From assembly GCA_965232405.1 (NCBI GenBank), contig OZ246966.1, forward strand, positions 1,550,001 through 1,614,000: DNA of 64,000 nt. The letters run 5' to 3'. The DNA is from RCIO01 sp965232405 (GTDB lineage: Bacteria; Pseudomonadota; Alphaproteobacteria; Rhizobiales; Rhizobiaceae). Made by a program: the position numbers and the translations under genes. This document shows, one piece after another, positions 1 through 8,000 of this stretch. Positions within the stretch are counted from its first letter, which is position 1. Each line of letters starts with the position of its first letter. The notes below the pieces were generated by a model. That model worked only from the letters and a program-made list of their open reading frames with translations. It had not been told where the DNA came from and did not search any database.

Positions 1-373
1 CCGGGATGCGAAACTGGCCCCGCGCCATGTCGGCGAAAAAGCCTTCGAAGCCTCCCGGCGTGAAAATCACGAGGTGGCGCGAGGGGATGCTGCCCACGAC
101 CCTGAATGTGTGTTCGGCGCCCTTCGGGACAAAAACGGTCTCTCCCGGACCACGAATGAAGGTTTCGCCCTCAAGCCAGAACTCGCATTCGCCCGACAGA
201 AGGATGAATGTCTCGTCCTCGGCGTGGTGAATGTGGCGCGGCGGGCCTGATCCGACCGGCGATACGCTGTCCACAACCGAGATGGCCCGGCCGCTCTCAT
301 CCGTGGAGAGGATGGTCTTGTAGGTGACGCCAAGCCATTCGACCGTCCCGGCGCCAAGCGCGTGAATGTTCAT
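1..373 (-). CDS. cupin-domain protein (3' end outside window)
   Basis: Reading the minus strand from the ATG at 373 gives at least 124 residues that continue past the window edge. A classical cupin motif 1 is visible (GSGPPRHIHHAEDETF, with HxH and a following Glu), and motif 2 is present around VPKGAEHTF. The fold is therefore a small single-domain beta-barrel that likely binds one metal through the two His and the Glu. Substrate is not evident; quercetinase-like or sugar-binding roles are both possible. It is divergent from the LysR regulator that starts at 472, with a shared control region of about 98 bp, so it is the likely target of that regulator (inference). No signal peptide is seen, so it should be cytoplasmic. 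Confidence 0.85.
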   Translation of the reverse strand, partial: MNIHALGAGTVEWLGVTYKTILSTDESGRAISVVDSVSPVGSGPPRHIHHAEDETFILLSGECEFWLEGETFIRGPGETVFVPKGAEHTFRVVGSIPSRHLVIFTPGGFEGFFADMARGQFRIP

Positions 374-438
374 TACCGCTCCCCCGTTCGCAGTGTGTGC
401 GACTGCCGAGGAGACTAGCGCCGCGCAATTCATACTGG

Positions 439-448
439 AAATCGATTT
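439..448. promoter_or_regulatory. palindrome in cupin/LysR divergent promoter
   Basis: AAATCGATTT is a perfect 10-bp palindrome in the short gap between two divergent genes. LysR-type proteins usually bind an interrupted palindrome between themselves and a divergent target, so this is a candidate operator. Such short AT-rich palindromes can occur by chance. Confidence 0.25.
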
Positions 449-471
449 GTCCTATGATATCTATTTACAGG

Positions 472-1455
472 ATGAATTTACGTACTTTCGACCTCAACTT
501 GCTGCGTGTGCTCGACGCACTGTTGCACGACAAGTCGACCACATTGGCCGGACAACGGATCGGTCTGTCGCAGCCCGCCGTGTCCGCTGCCCTGGGCCGG
601 CTGCGCGACGCCCTGAACGATCCGCTTTTTGTGAGGCACGGCCAGAAGCTCGAACCGACCACCTATGCCTCCTCGCTTGAAACGCCACTGCGGCGCCTGC
701 TCGATGAGCTCGAAACGCTGCTCTCGGGGCCCGCGACCTTCAAACCTGCCGAGGCGGTGGAGAACTTCAAAATCTCGGGTTCCGACTTCTTCTCGACAAT
801 GCTGATGCCGCAGCTGGGCGACAGGCTGGCCCGCGAGGCGCCTGGAATCAGGGTTCAGATGGTTGACCTCGTTCCCGATAATTATGTCGCAACGCTGGAG
901 AGCCACGACATCGATCTGGCGCTCATTCCGCTACTGGATCATCCCGAATGGATCGACGCCCAGCCGCTGTTCAATTCAAGCTTCGCCCTGATTGCCCGCA
1001 CGGATCATCCGCGTCTCAAGCGCGCCGGCGTCAGGCCCGGGGAAGCGGTGCCGATCGACCTGCTCTGCGATCTTGGGCACGTTCTTTTCTCGCCCGAGGG
1101 CAAGCTCAAGGCGATGGGCGATGCGGCGCTGGCAAAGGTGGGCCGGGAGCGGCGGATCGTCATGACCATGCCGACATTCGGCGGCGTGTGCGGCGCTGTG
1201 GCGCAAAGCGATCATGTCGCGCTGGTTCCACAGCAACTGGCGCACGCACTGGGACCGCGCATCGGGCTCGACGTCTACGAGCCGCCGATGCCCATGGAAC
1301 TGCCGCTGATCGGAATGATCTGGCACAAGAGGGCGACGAACTCGCCGCCCCACAAGTGGTTCCGCGAATTGATCGCCGAATTGATGCTGCCGCTCAATGC
1401 CAACGAACCGCCTCTGCCGGATGGGGCCGCAGACCAGTTATTGTCAAACACTTGA
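472..1455 (+). CDS. LysR-family transcriptional regulator
   Basis: The 327-residue protein begins with a winged helix-turn-helix of LysR type (MNLRTFDLNLLRVLDALL, then GLSQPAVSAALGRLRDAL) and ends with a periplasmic-binding-protein-like effector domain from about residue 90. The N-terminal wording (FDLNLL, DPLFVR) matches the NodD/NahR/LinR clade, whose members are typically activators responding to aromatic or flavonoid-like effectors; the effector here is unknown. The frame is open further upstream to 397, but family members start at the Met used here. The ribosome-binding site is weak. The gene is divergent from the cupin gene and probably controls it and itself. Confidence 0.9.
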   Translation: MNLRTFDLNLLRVLDALLHDKSTTLAGQRIGLSQPAVSAALGRLRDALNDPLFVRHGQKLEPTTYASSLETPLRRLLDELETLLSGPATFKPAEAVENFKISGSDFFSTMLMPQLGDRLAREAPGIRVQMVDLVPDNYVATLESHDIDLALIPLLDHPEWIDAQPLFNSSFALIARTDHPRLKRAGVRPGEAVPIDLLCDLGHVLFSPEGKLKAMGDAALAKVGRERRIVMTMPTFGGVCGAVAQSDHVALVPQQLAHALGPRIGLDVYEPPMPMELPLIGMIWHKRATNSPPHKWFRELIAELMLPLNANEPPLPDGAADQLLSNT

Positions 1456-1579
1456 TCGCCGAGAGACAATTTCCGGCGTGACAGCAAGAACGGCTTAAGT
1501 CTATCTTTTCACCGGGGTGAAACCATTGCCGGTTATCTGTGCCGGCATCTGGTTTTTGGGTGAAACAGAGGGCTTTTCC

Positions 1580-2011
1580 ATGAAATCCGTTCTTGCGGCG
1601 GCGAGTTTCGCGCTCGCCTTGAGCTTTGCCATTCCATCAACGGCCTCGGCCGCCAGCGTGGTCGCCAGGGTCGACATCTCCAGCCAGACCATGACCGTGC
1701 TTCATCACGGCCGGGTCAAATATCGCTGGCGTGTCTCGACCGCGCGCAGGGGCAAGGTCACGCCGACCGGCAGCTGGACGGCGAAGTGGCTGTCGAAGCA
1801 CCATCGTTCGAGCCGCTACAACAACGCTCCGATGCCCTATTCGATCTTCTACAATGGCAATTTCGCGGTTCACGGCACCAATCAGGTGAGCCGGCTTGGG
1901 CGCCCTGCCTCTGCCGGCTGCGTTCGCCTCGACGTCAAGAACGCTGCGACACTCTATTCGCTGGCGCAGCGGGTCGGACTGAAGAACGTTCGGATCGTCG
2001 TTCGGCACTGA
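1580..2011 (+). CDS. secreted L,D-transpeptidase (YkuD domain)
   Basis: The product has 143 residues with a Sec signal peptide (MKSVLAAASFALALSFAIPSTASA) followed by a single YkuD domain. The catalytic signature is complete: HGTN, then LGRPASAGCVRL, with the nucleophilic Cys in SxGCxR. This family cross-links peptidoglycan through 3-3 bonds or anchors lipoproteins in the periplasm. The start is set by AGAGGG eight bases upstream of ATG 1580; an in-frame ATG at 1517 lies in a non-coding-like stretch and would bury the signal peptide. It has no LysM or other binding domain, which is common for the short rhizobial paralogues. It stands alone, with hairpins and a T-tract behind it. Confidence 0.92.
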   Translation: MKSVLAAASFALALSFAIPSTASAASVVARVDISSQTMTVLHHGRVKYRWRVSTARRGKVTPTGSWTAKWLSKHHRSSRYNNAPMPYSIFYNGNFAVHGTNQVSRLGRPASAGCVRLDVKNAATLYSLAQRVGLKNVRIVVRH

Positions 2012-2029
2012 CCGCACGGGTTCAGGGTC

Positions 2030-2086
2030 GGCGCGGGATCGCGCCGGGGGATTAACCCCGGTTGCGGTTTCGCGCGGATTTTTTTT
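2030..2086 (+). terminator. putative terminator after L,D-transpeptidase gene
   Basis: Two small hairpins follow each other (GGCGCG/CGCGCC at 2030-2045 and GGGG/CCCC at 2046-2059). A GC-rich stretch comes next, then a run of eight T at 2079-2086. The arrangement fits factor-independent termination, although the hairpin directly before the T-run is weak. Confidence 0.45.
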
Positions 2087-2214
2087 GCCTCGTTTCCATC
2101 TTTGCCATAGAACCGCGCAAATTCCCGTACGGGATTGACGACATTCACCTATTTGCCGGTTCGGGCAGTTGCCAGGCAGCGGCAGGCAAGGCGCGGCTCA
2201 CCGGACGGGAGGCA

Positions 2215-4455
2215 ATGCTGAAAAGTTTCGGCTTCGGTCTTGAAGCGCTGGGGCTTCTGGTACTGCGTTTCCCTCGCGTGGCCGCAACGCTGCTGCTGAT
2301 CTCGCTCGCCATATGTATAGCCGGTATTCCCCGGCTGCATTTCGACGGCAACGTGCTCAACGTTCTGGCCGGCAAGAGCGACGCCTACAAGAGCTACCGC
2401 CACGTACAGAGCGACTTTCGCGATTTCTCCGGCGATCTGGCCATCATCGTCAGGGATGACGCGCTCTTCCAGCCGGACGGCATGGAGAAGCTGCGCAATT
2501 TCCATCTCGACCTGACACTGGTGGACGGGGTGGAGAGCGTCTTTTCGCTTTTCACCGCGAGCAATGTCGACCCCGACAGTGGCGCCGTGAGTTCCGCCCT
2601 TCCCGAACGGTTCGAGGACGGCGATGACGTGCAGGCGATCCTCGCCGAGGCGGCGCGTGACGATGCCCTGATTTCGCAGCTCTCACGGCCGGAACGCAAC
2701 GCAGCCCTCATTTCGATCGAAAGCCCGTTTTCGGACGAAGAGGGCAACGCGCCCGACGCCCAGCCCGTCTATGAACTGATCCAGGAAATCCGCGATATCG
2801 CGCCGGATGGCATGAGGCTCGATTTCGTCGGCTATCCGCTGCTGCGCGCAGACGCCGTGGAAGCACTGATTTCCGACCAGACGCTGCTGACAATCCTGGG
2901 GGTCGGTCTGGTGTTTCTGGTCTCGCTGGCCACGTTCAGAGCCGTTGTGCCCGCGACAATCTGTGCCGTGCCGGCGCTGGTCGCCATTGGCTGGGTGCTC
3001 GGCGGATATGCGATCGCCGGCAGCAGCATGAATTACCTTTCGACTGCGCTACCGACCATCGCCATGGTGCTGGCGCTTGCCGACACCATCATGCTGTTCT
3101 TTGCGTGGTCGTCGATCCGCTATCACGGGCTCGACGGCAAGGAGGCGATTGCGGCAGCAATTCGCCGGGTCGGCCCGGCGAACTCGATGACGTCGATCAC
3201 CACGGCGGTCGCGTTCGGTTCGTTCGCGTTTGGCGGCAATCCGGCGCTGCGTTCGCTGGCATTGTTGGGATCGAGCGCAGTGATGATCTCGTTCGCGGCG
3301 GTCATGATCGTCATGACGCTTCTGCTCTACTTCTTCGGCCACCACATACGGATCGGGAAAAGGCAGGGCGTGTTCGAGGCCATCGGGCCGCTGGTTTCGC
3401 GTTTCGCAATATGGCGTCCGGGCATCATCGGGCTTGCAAGCCTGGCCGCCACACTGCTTTTGACCACCGGCCACGTCTTTGTGGAAGAACAGCACGAAAT
3501 CACGGCCCAGATTCCTTACGATTCAGAAGCCGCAAACGGCGAGGAACTGGCAGTCGACATCTTTGGCGGCGTGGCGCCGATCTACCTGCTTCTGCCGGTG
3601 CCGGATGGACAGAGCTGGACCGACGATGATGTTCTCGACGCACTGGGCAAGGCGGAAAAGAAGTTCGGTTCCGAGATCGGGCCGGACAGAACCATATCGA
3701 TTGCGCGGGTGCGCGAGGCCGGACTGAGCGCGGCCGACCTGTCGGAAGCGATGGATGATGCGCCCGACAATCTGCGCGGCCGCTTTCTCTCAAAGGACCG
3801 CAGCGAGTTCCTGATCACCGGGACAGTGCCCTACGGCATGGAACCGGACACGGCACTGGCGGCTGCACAGGATGTGGTGGACGAACTTGCGGAAGAAGGG
3901 ATCGAAGGTGCGTCAGTGACCGGATATCCGATCCTGGCGGCAATCGAGATACCCAACATCGTCAACGATCTGCGCAACAGCCTGATCATCGCCATCGTGC
4001 TTGGCGTGCTGGTGGTCGCGGTGGGTTCGCGTGCGCCGACGGTGGCATTTGCGGCGCTGCTGCCAAACCTGATCCCGGTGCTCTTCATCGAAACCGCGTT
4101 GTGGCTGATCGACCAGCCGATGGACATACCGCATGTGATTGCTCTGACCATCGCCTTCGGTATCTCGATCGACAATGCCGTTCACGTCATCAATGCGTTT
4201 CTGGCCAACAAGTCATCAGGCATGACCGACTACAAGGCCATGACGGAGGCGTTGCACGAAGTGGCGCCGGCGCTGGTCTCGGCGACCGTGATGTTCGTGG
4301 CCGGCTCATGCGGAACGCTGTTTTCCAGCCTGCCCTCGGTTTCCAATCTCGGCTTCCTGATCATCGCCACGCTTTGTGTCGCGCTGGTCGCCAACCTTGC
4401 GTTCCTGCCCGCCTTGATCCTGACACTTCGTCGAATTATGGGCCGCACAGCCTGA
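2215..4455 (+). CDS. MMPL/RND-family exporter
   Basis: A 746-residue inner-membrane protein with the RND layout: one N-terminal helix (about residues 10-35), a periplasmic loop, a bundle of five helices (about 220-350), a second periplasmic loop and a second bundle (about 590-735). The two halves resemble each other, and polar residues in the helices (ALADTIMLFF in the first half, ISIDNAVHVI in the second) sit where the proton-relay residues of MMPL proteins lie. GGGAGG stands just upstream of ATG 2215; the frame is open upstream but without a start of similar quality. Members of this group export lipids or hydrophobic compounds such as hopanoids; HpnN itself is longer, so the substrate is left open. 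The secreted protein encoded 22 bp downstream is probably in the same transcript. Confidence 0.88.
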   Translation: MLKSFGFGLEALGLLVLRFPRVAATLLLISLAICIAGIPRLHFDGNVLNVLAGKSDAYKSYRHVQSDFRDFSGDLAIIVRDDALFQPDGMEKLRNFHLDLTLVDGVESVFSLFTASNVDPDSGAVSSALPERFEDGDDVQAILAEAARDDALISQLSRPERNAALISIESPFSDEEGNAPDAQPVYELIQEIRDIAPDGMRLDFVGYPLLRADAVEALISDQTLLTILGVGLVFLVSLATFRAVVPATICAVPALVAIGWVLGGYAIAGSSMNYLSTALPTIAMVLALADTIMLFFAWSSIRYHGLDGKEAIAAAIRRVGPANSMTSITTAVAFGSFAFGGNPALRSLALLGSSAVMISFAAVMIVMTLLLYFFGHHIRIGKRQGVFEAIGPLVSRFAIWRPGIIGLASLAATLLLTTGHVFVEEQHEITAQIPYDSEAANGEELAVDIFGGVAPIYLLLPVPDGQSWTDDDVLDALGKAEKKFGSEIGPDRTISIARVREAGLSAADLSEAMDDAPDNLRGRFLSKDRSEFLITGTVPYGMEPDTALAAAQDVVDELAEEGIEGASVTGYPILAAIEIPNIVNDLRNSLIIAIVLGVLVVAVGSRAPTVAFAALLPNLIPVLFIETALWLIDQPMDIPHVIALTIAFGISIDNAVHVINAFLANKSSGMTDYKAMTEALHEVAPALVSATVMFVAGSCGTLFSSLPSVSNLGFLIIATLCVALVANLAFLPALILTLRRIMGRTA

Positions 4456-4477
4456 GCAAGATCAAGGGAGCTGGAAC

Positions 4478-5005
4478 GTGTCCGGTTATCTGTCACGCGT
4501 ATTGAAGTCGGCTGCGTTGGCCATTGTGTTTGTCGCCCCGGCTGCGGCGCAGTCATCGACCGCAGACCATATTCTGGCCGCCTATCAGGGTGACTGGCGC
4601 GGCAGCGGCGAGGCGCGGCCCAATATTCGCTCCGAACCGACGCGCGTGACATGCCGGATTTCGGCGCGCTACGACCCCGGCGAGGTGGCGCTCAGCAATG
4701 AAGGCAAATGTGGCACCACGCAGGGCTCACGCAAATTGAACGCGAAGCTCTCGGCCGTTGGCGACGAACTGACCGGCAATTTTCTTGGTGCTGCCGCCAA
4801 TCAGGGTCTGATCAATCCGCGGCTGCGGATTGCGCAGAACATGATTGTGTCGGAAGCGCAGGTCGAGGATGCCGGCAAGATGGTGAAGGTGCGCACCTTC
4901 GTGACACCGCCCAAGGATAACGCATTCCTGGTGCAAAGCCAGTATTTCGATCGCGCCACGAACAGTTGGGTCGTATCCGGCGAAATCGAGTTTCGCCGGC
5001 AGTAG
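4478..5005 (+). CDS. secreted protein of unknown function
   Basis: A GTG start with AGGGAG upstream gives 175 residues with a signal peptide ending near APAAAQS. The mature part looks like a small beta-rich domain (DWRGSGEARPN, VTCRISARYD, GEVALSNEGKCG, ending VVSGEIEFRRQ). Two Cys residues could form a disulphide. I do not recognise a named family beyond conserved rhizobial hypothetical proteins. It follows the RND exporter by 22 bp and is probably co-expressed, so a role as periplasmic partner of that exporter is possible but only inferred from position. Confidence 0.75.
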   Translation: MSGYLSRVLKSAALAIVFVAPAAAQSSTADHILAAYQGDWRGSGEARPNIRSEPTRVTCRISARYDPGEVALSNEGKCGTTQGSRKLNAKLSAVGDELTGNFLGAAANQGLINPRLRIAQNMIVSEAQVEDAGKMVKVRTFVTPPKDNAFLVQSQYFDRATNSWVVSGEIEFRRQ

Positions 5006-5022
5006 ACCCTTTCACGGTCAGC

Positions 5023-6183
5023 CTATTCCTTCGGTTCGATTCCGTTGAGCGGCACGTCCGGCTGCTCGGCCTCTTCCATCGGCTGTTCAGGGAACCCTTC
5101 CAGGTCCGATACCGGCCGCACGTCACGCTCGATCTCGAGCGGCGAAGTGACATAGGCCGTGACCAGCTCGGCGATCGACCGCAGCGCATGAATGTGGATG
5201 CGCTCGTAGCCATGCGAAGCGTCGATGCCGAAGGCCAGAAGCGCGGTACGCACGTCGTGGCCGGCCTCAATTGCGGAAGCTGAATCGGAGCGGTAGTAGC
5301 GGAAGATGTCCTTCTGATAGCGGATGTCGTGTTCGCGGCACAGATCGACCAGCTTGTGGGTCAGATGATAGTCGAACGGCCCCGCCTGATCGGCCATCGC
5401 AATCGTGACGCCGAATTCGGACGAGTTCTGGCCAGGCGCAGAGGTGCCGTTATCGATGGTTACCATCGAGGCAATGTCCGGGGTGACGATGGACGCAGCA
5501 CCGACGCCTACCTCCTCTGCGATGGTGAAGAGCCAGTGCACATCGAGCGGCAGGTCGGGCTTCTCACGATGGATCGCCTCGATTGCCGCGAGAGCGATGG
5601 CAACACCCGCCTTGTCATCCAGATGGCGCGAATTGATGAAGCCGTTTTCCAGAAATTCCGGCCGCGGATCGACGCCGACGAAATCGCCTACATCGATGCC
5701 GAGCGCGAGCGTCTCCGACATCGAGCGGGTCATGGCGTCGATGCGCAGTTCGAGATTGGGCCAGCCAATCGGCTGGTCGTCGATTTCCTCGTTGAAAGTG
5801 TGTCCCGACGCCTTGAGCGGCAGGATGGTGCCGCGATAGCTGCCGGCCTCGGTGTAGATCGTCACCCGAGCCCCCTCGGCAAAACGTGCCGACCAGTGCC
5901 CGATGGGAATGAGCTCAAGCCGGCCATTGTCCTTGACCAGCTTCACCTGCGCACCCAGCGTATCGAGGTGCGTGATGATGGCGCGCGCGCCGTCCCGCCG
6001 ACCACCCTTGGTCACTGCCCTGATCGCTCCGCGGCGGGTCAGCTGCGGTTCCAGACCGAGCCGCTGCAACTCTTCGGTTGCGTGGCGGGCTATGTTGTCG
6101 GTGTAACCGGTGGGGCTGTCGATCGACAGAAGCGCTTCGAGCGAGTCGACCAGAAAGTCGACGTCGATTTTCAGTCGCGGCAT
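5023..6183 (-). CDS. M42-family peptidase of the NAGGN cluster
   Basis: The 386-residue product is an M42 (glutamyl aminopeptidase-like) metallopeptidase. Visible metal-site and catalytic pieces are HLDTLG, SRHLDDKAG and the Glu pair in TIAEEVGVG. It is the third gene of the asnO-ngg-peptidase trio that recurs with N-acetylglutaminylglutamine amide synthesis; a role in turnover or processing of the dipeptide is plausible but not known to me. ATG 6183 is one base after the ngg stop (TGACATG), which points to translational coupling. The open frame extends upstream to 6399 within ngg, but that part is antisense-like noise. Confidence 0.92.
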   Translation of the reverse strand: MPRLKIDVDFLVDSLEALLSIDSPTGYTDNIARHATEELQRLGLEPQLTRRGAIRAVTKGGRRDGARAIITHLDTLGAQVKLVKDNGRLELIPIGHWSARFAEGARVTIYTEAGSYRGTILPLKASGHTFNEEIDDQPIGWPNLELRIDAMTRSMSETLALGIDVGDFVGVDPRPEFLENGFINSRHLDDKAGVAIALAAIEAIHREKPDLPLDVHWLFTIAEEVGVGAASIVTPDIASMVTIDNGTSAPGQNSSEFGVTIAMADQAGPFDYHLTHKLVDLCREHDIRYQKDIFRYYRSDSASAIEAGHDVRTALLAFGIDASHGYERIHIHALRSIAELVTAYVTSPLEIERDVRPVSDLEGFPEQPMEEAEQPDVPLNGIEPKE

Positions 6184-6184
6184 G

Positions 6185-7999
6185 TCAAATCTCCGTTGTC
6201 GCGTCTTCCCTCCTAACACGCGACATCGGAAACAAAAGGTCCAGATAACGCTCGGCGGTCGGCTGCGGCTCGTGATTGGCGAGCCCCGGGCGCTCATTGG
6301 CCTCGATGAAAACGTAGTCTGCCTTGTCCGGCGCCTTGACCATGAAGTCGATGCCGACGACCGGAATGTCGATGGCGCGCGAGGCGCTGCAGGCCGCATT
6401 CACCAGCTTCGGATGGACGATGTCGGTCACGTCGTGGATGGAACCACCGGTGTGCAGGTTTGCGGTCTTGCGAACGACGATATCGGCGCCTTCGTCCGGC
6501 ACGTCTTCAAGCGCGAAGCCCTGCGAAGCAAGGCATCGCAGGGTCTCGTCATCGACGGGAATCGTGCTTTCGCCACCGGTGGCGGCAGCACGCCTGCGCG
6601 ACTGCGCCTCGATAAGGGCTGCGATGCTGCGTTGCCCGTCGCCGACAACATGCGGCGGGCGGCGTACTGCGGCAGCGACGAGCTTGTGATCTATGACGAC
6701 CAGACGCAGATCCTCGCCGTCGAAACAGGACTCTACCAGAACCCGGTCACAGACCTCGTGCGCGTTGGCAATTGCCTTGTGGACATCCTCACATGCCTCC
6801 AGACCGACAGCGACACCGCGCCCCTGCTCGCCGCGCGCCGGCTTGACCACAACGCGCCCGTGTTTTTTCACGAATGCGTCAACTTCGGCTTCGCTGCGCT
6901 CCGCCTCGATCTGTTCGGGCACGATGAGCCCGGCCTTCTCGACGATGCGCCGGGTCACCGCCTTGTCATCGCAGATCGACATAGCAACGCCCGAGGTAAG
7001 CTCGGACAAAGCCTCACGGCACTGGATCGACCGCCCCCCGAACGAAAGTCTGAAGAAACCGCCCTCGGCATCGATCACATCGACATGAACGCCGCGCCGC
7101 CGCGCCTCGTCGACGACGATACGGGCATAGGGATTGAGCTCGTCATACCCCTCGATCGGTGCGGAAAAGAGCTTCTCGTTGATCGGGTTCTTGCGCTTGA
7201 CCGCAAACACCGGCACGCGCTTGAAGCCAAGCTTTTCGTAAAGCGCGATGGCCTGATCGTTGTCGTGCAGGACCGACAGGTCGAGGAAGGCTGCGCCCCT
7301 GGCCTTGAAGTGCTCGGCGACGCGACGGACCAGCATTTCGCCGATGCCGGGATAACGCGCCTGCGGGTCGACAGCGAGGCACCACAGCGACGAACCATGT
7401 TCGGGATCGTTGAAGGCGCGCCGGTGGTCGATGCCGGTAACGGTGCCGATCACCTTGCCGGTCGCCTCGTCCTCGGCCACGAAACAGGTGATGGAGCGGC
7501 TGTCGCGGCTGGACCAGAAGAAGTCCGGGTTCACATGGACCATGTGGCGCGCGGCATAGATGGCGTTGACCGCCTCCGCGTCGCTCTCCGACGACAGGCG
7601 GCGGATGAAATAGCCACGCGGCGGGCGACGGCCCGGCCGATAGGTCGGCAGTTCCAGGCGGTATGTATGCGAGGGGTCGAGAAAGATCTCCTGCGGCGCA
7701 AGCGAGAGCAGGATATGCGGGTCTCGCACATAAAGCGCGATGTCGCGCTTGTCCTGGCGCTCGGCGCGCAGCGCTTCCACGATGCCTTCATTGCTGTCGA
7801 AGGTCTGCGCGAAGATAAGCTGACCCCAGCCGCAATCGAGCATTGCCGACGGTTTGGGCTGTTCCTCGCCATCGGCCGCGCCCGCTATCGGCGGTTTCAG
7901 CGATTTCTCGCGCATGCGCTTCAGACGCGTCTGCATGTGGCCATCGCTGCGTGCGCGCTGGCGCTTGCCATCGGCGGTCTTGTGTTCATCTGCCATCAT
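6185..7999 (-). CDS. ngg: N-acetylglutaminylglutamine synthetase (GNAT + ATP-grasp)
   Basis: A two-domain enzyme of 604 residues. About residues 110-280 form a GNAT acetyltransferase (LWCLAVDPQARYPGIGEML, then DLSVLHDNDQAIALYEKLGF), and residues about 310-590 an ATP-grasp ligase of the cyanophycin/glutathione-synthetase type (RVVVKPARGEQGRGVAVG, FIEANERPGL). By family knowledge it acetylates glutamine and joins two glutamines with ATP, giving the dipeptide that AsnO amidates to the osmolyte NAGGN. Two adjacent ATG codons occur at 7999 and 7996. The first is one base past the asnO stop, and I chose it. Expression is expected to rise with salt stress, as described for the homologous Sinorhizobium operon. 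Confidence 0.95.
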   Translation of the reverse strand: MMADEHKTADGKRQRARSDGHMQTRLKRMREKSLKPPIAGAADGEEQPKPSAMLDCGWGQLIFAQTFDSNEGIVEALRAERQDKRDIALYVRDPHILLSLAPQEIFLDPSHTYRLELPTYRPGRRPPRGYFIRRLSSESDAEAVNAIYAARHMVHVNPDFFWSSRDSRSITCFVAEDEATGKVIGTVTGIDHRRAFNDPEHGSSLWCLAVDPQARYPGIGEMLVRRVAEHFKARGAAFLDLSVLHDNDQAIALYEKLGFKRVPVFAVKRKNPINEKLFSAPIEGYDELNPYARIVVDEARRRGVHVDVIDAEGGFFRLSFGGRSIQCREALSELTSGVAMSICDDKAVTRRIVEKAGLIVPEQIEAERSEAEVDAFVKKHGRVVVKPARGEQGRGVAVGLEACEDVHKAIANAHEVCDRVLVESCFDGEDLRLVVIDHKLVAAAVRRPPHVVGDGQRSIAALIEAQSRRRAAATGGESTIPVDDETLRCLASQGFALEDVPDEGADIVVRKTANLHTGGSIHDVTDIVHPKLVNAACSASRAIDIPVVGIDFMVKAPDKADYVFIEANERPGLANHEPQPTAERYLDLLFPMSRVRREDATTEI

Positions 8000-8000
8000 G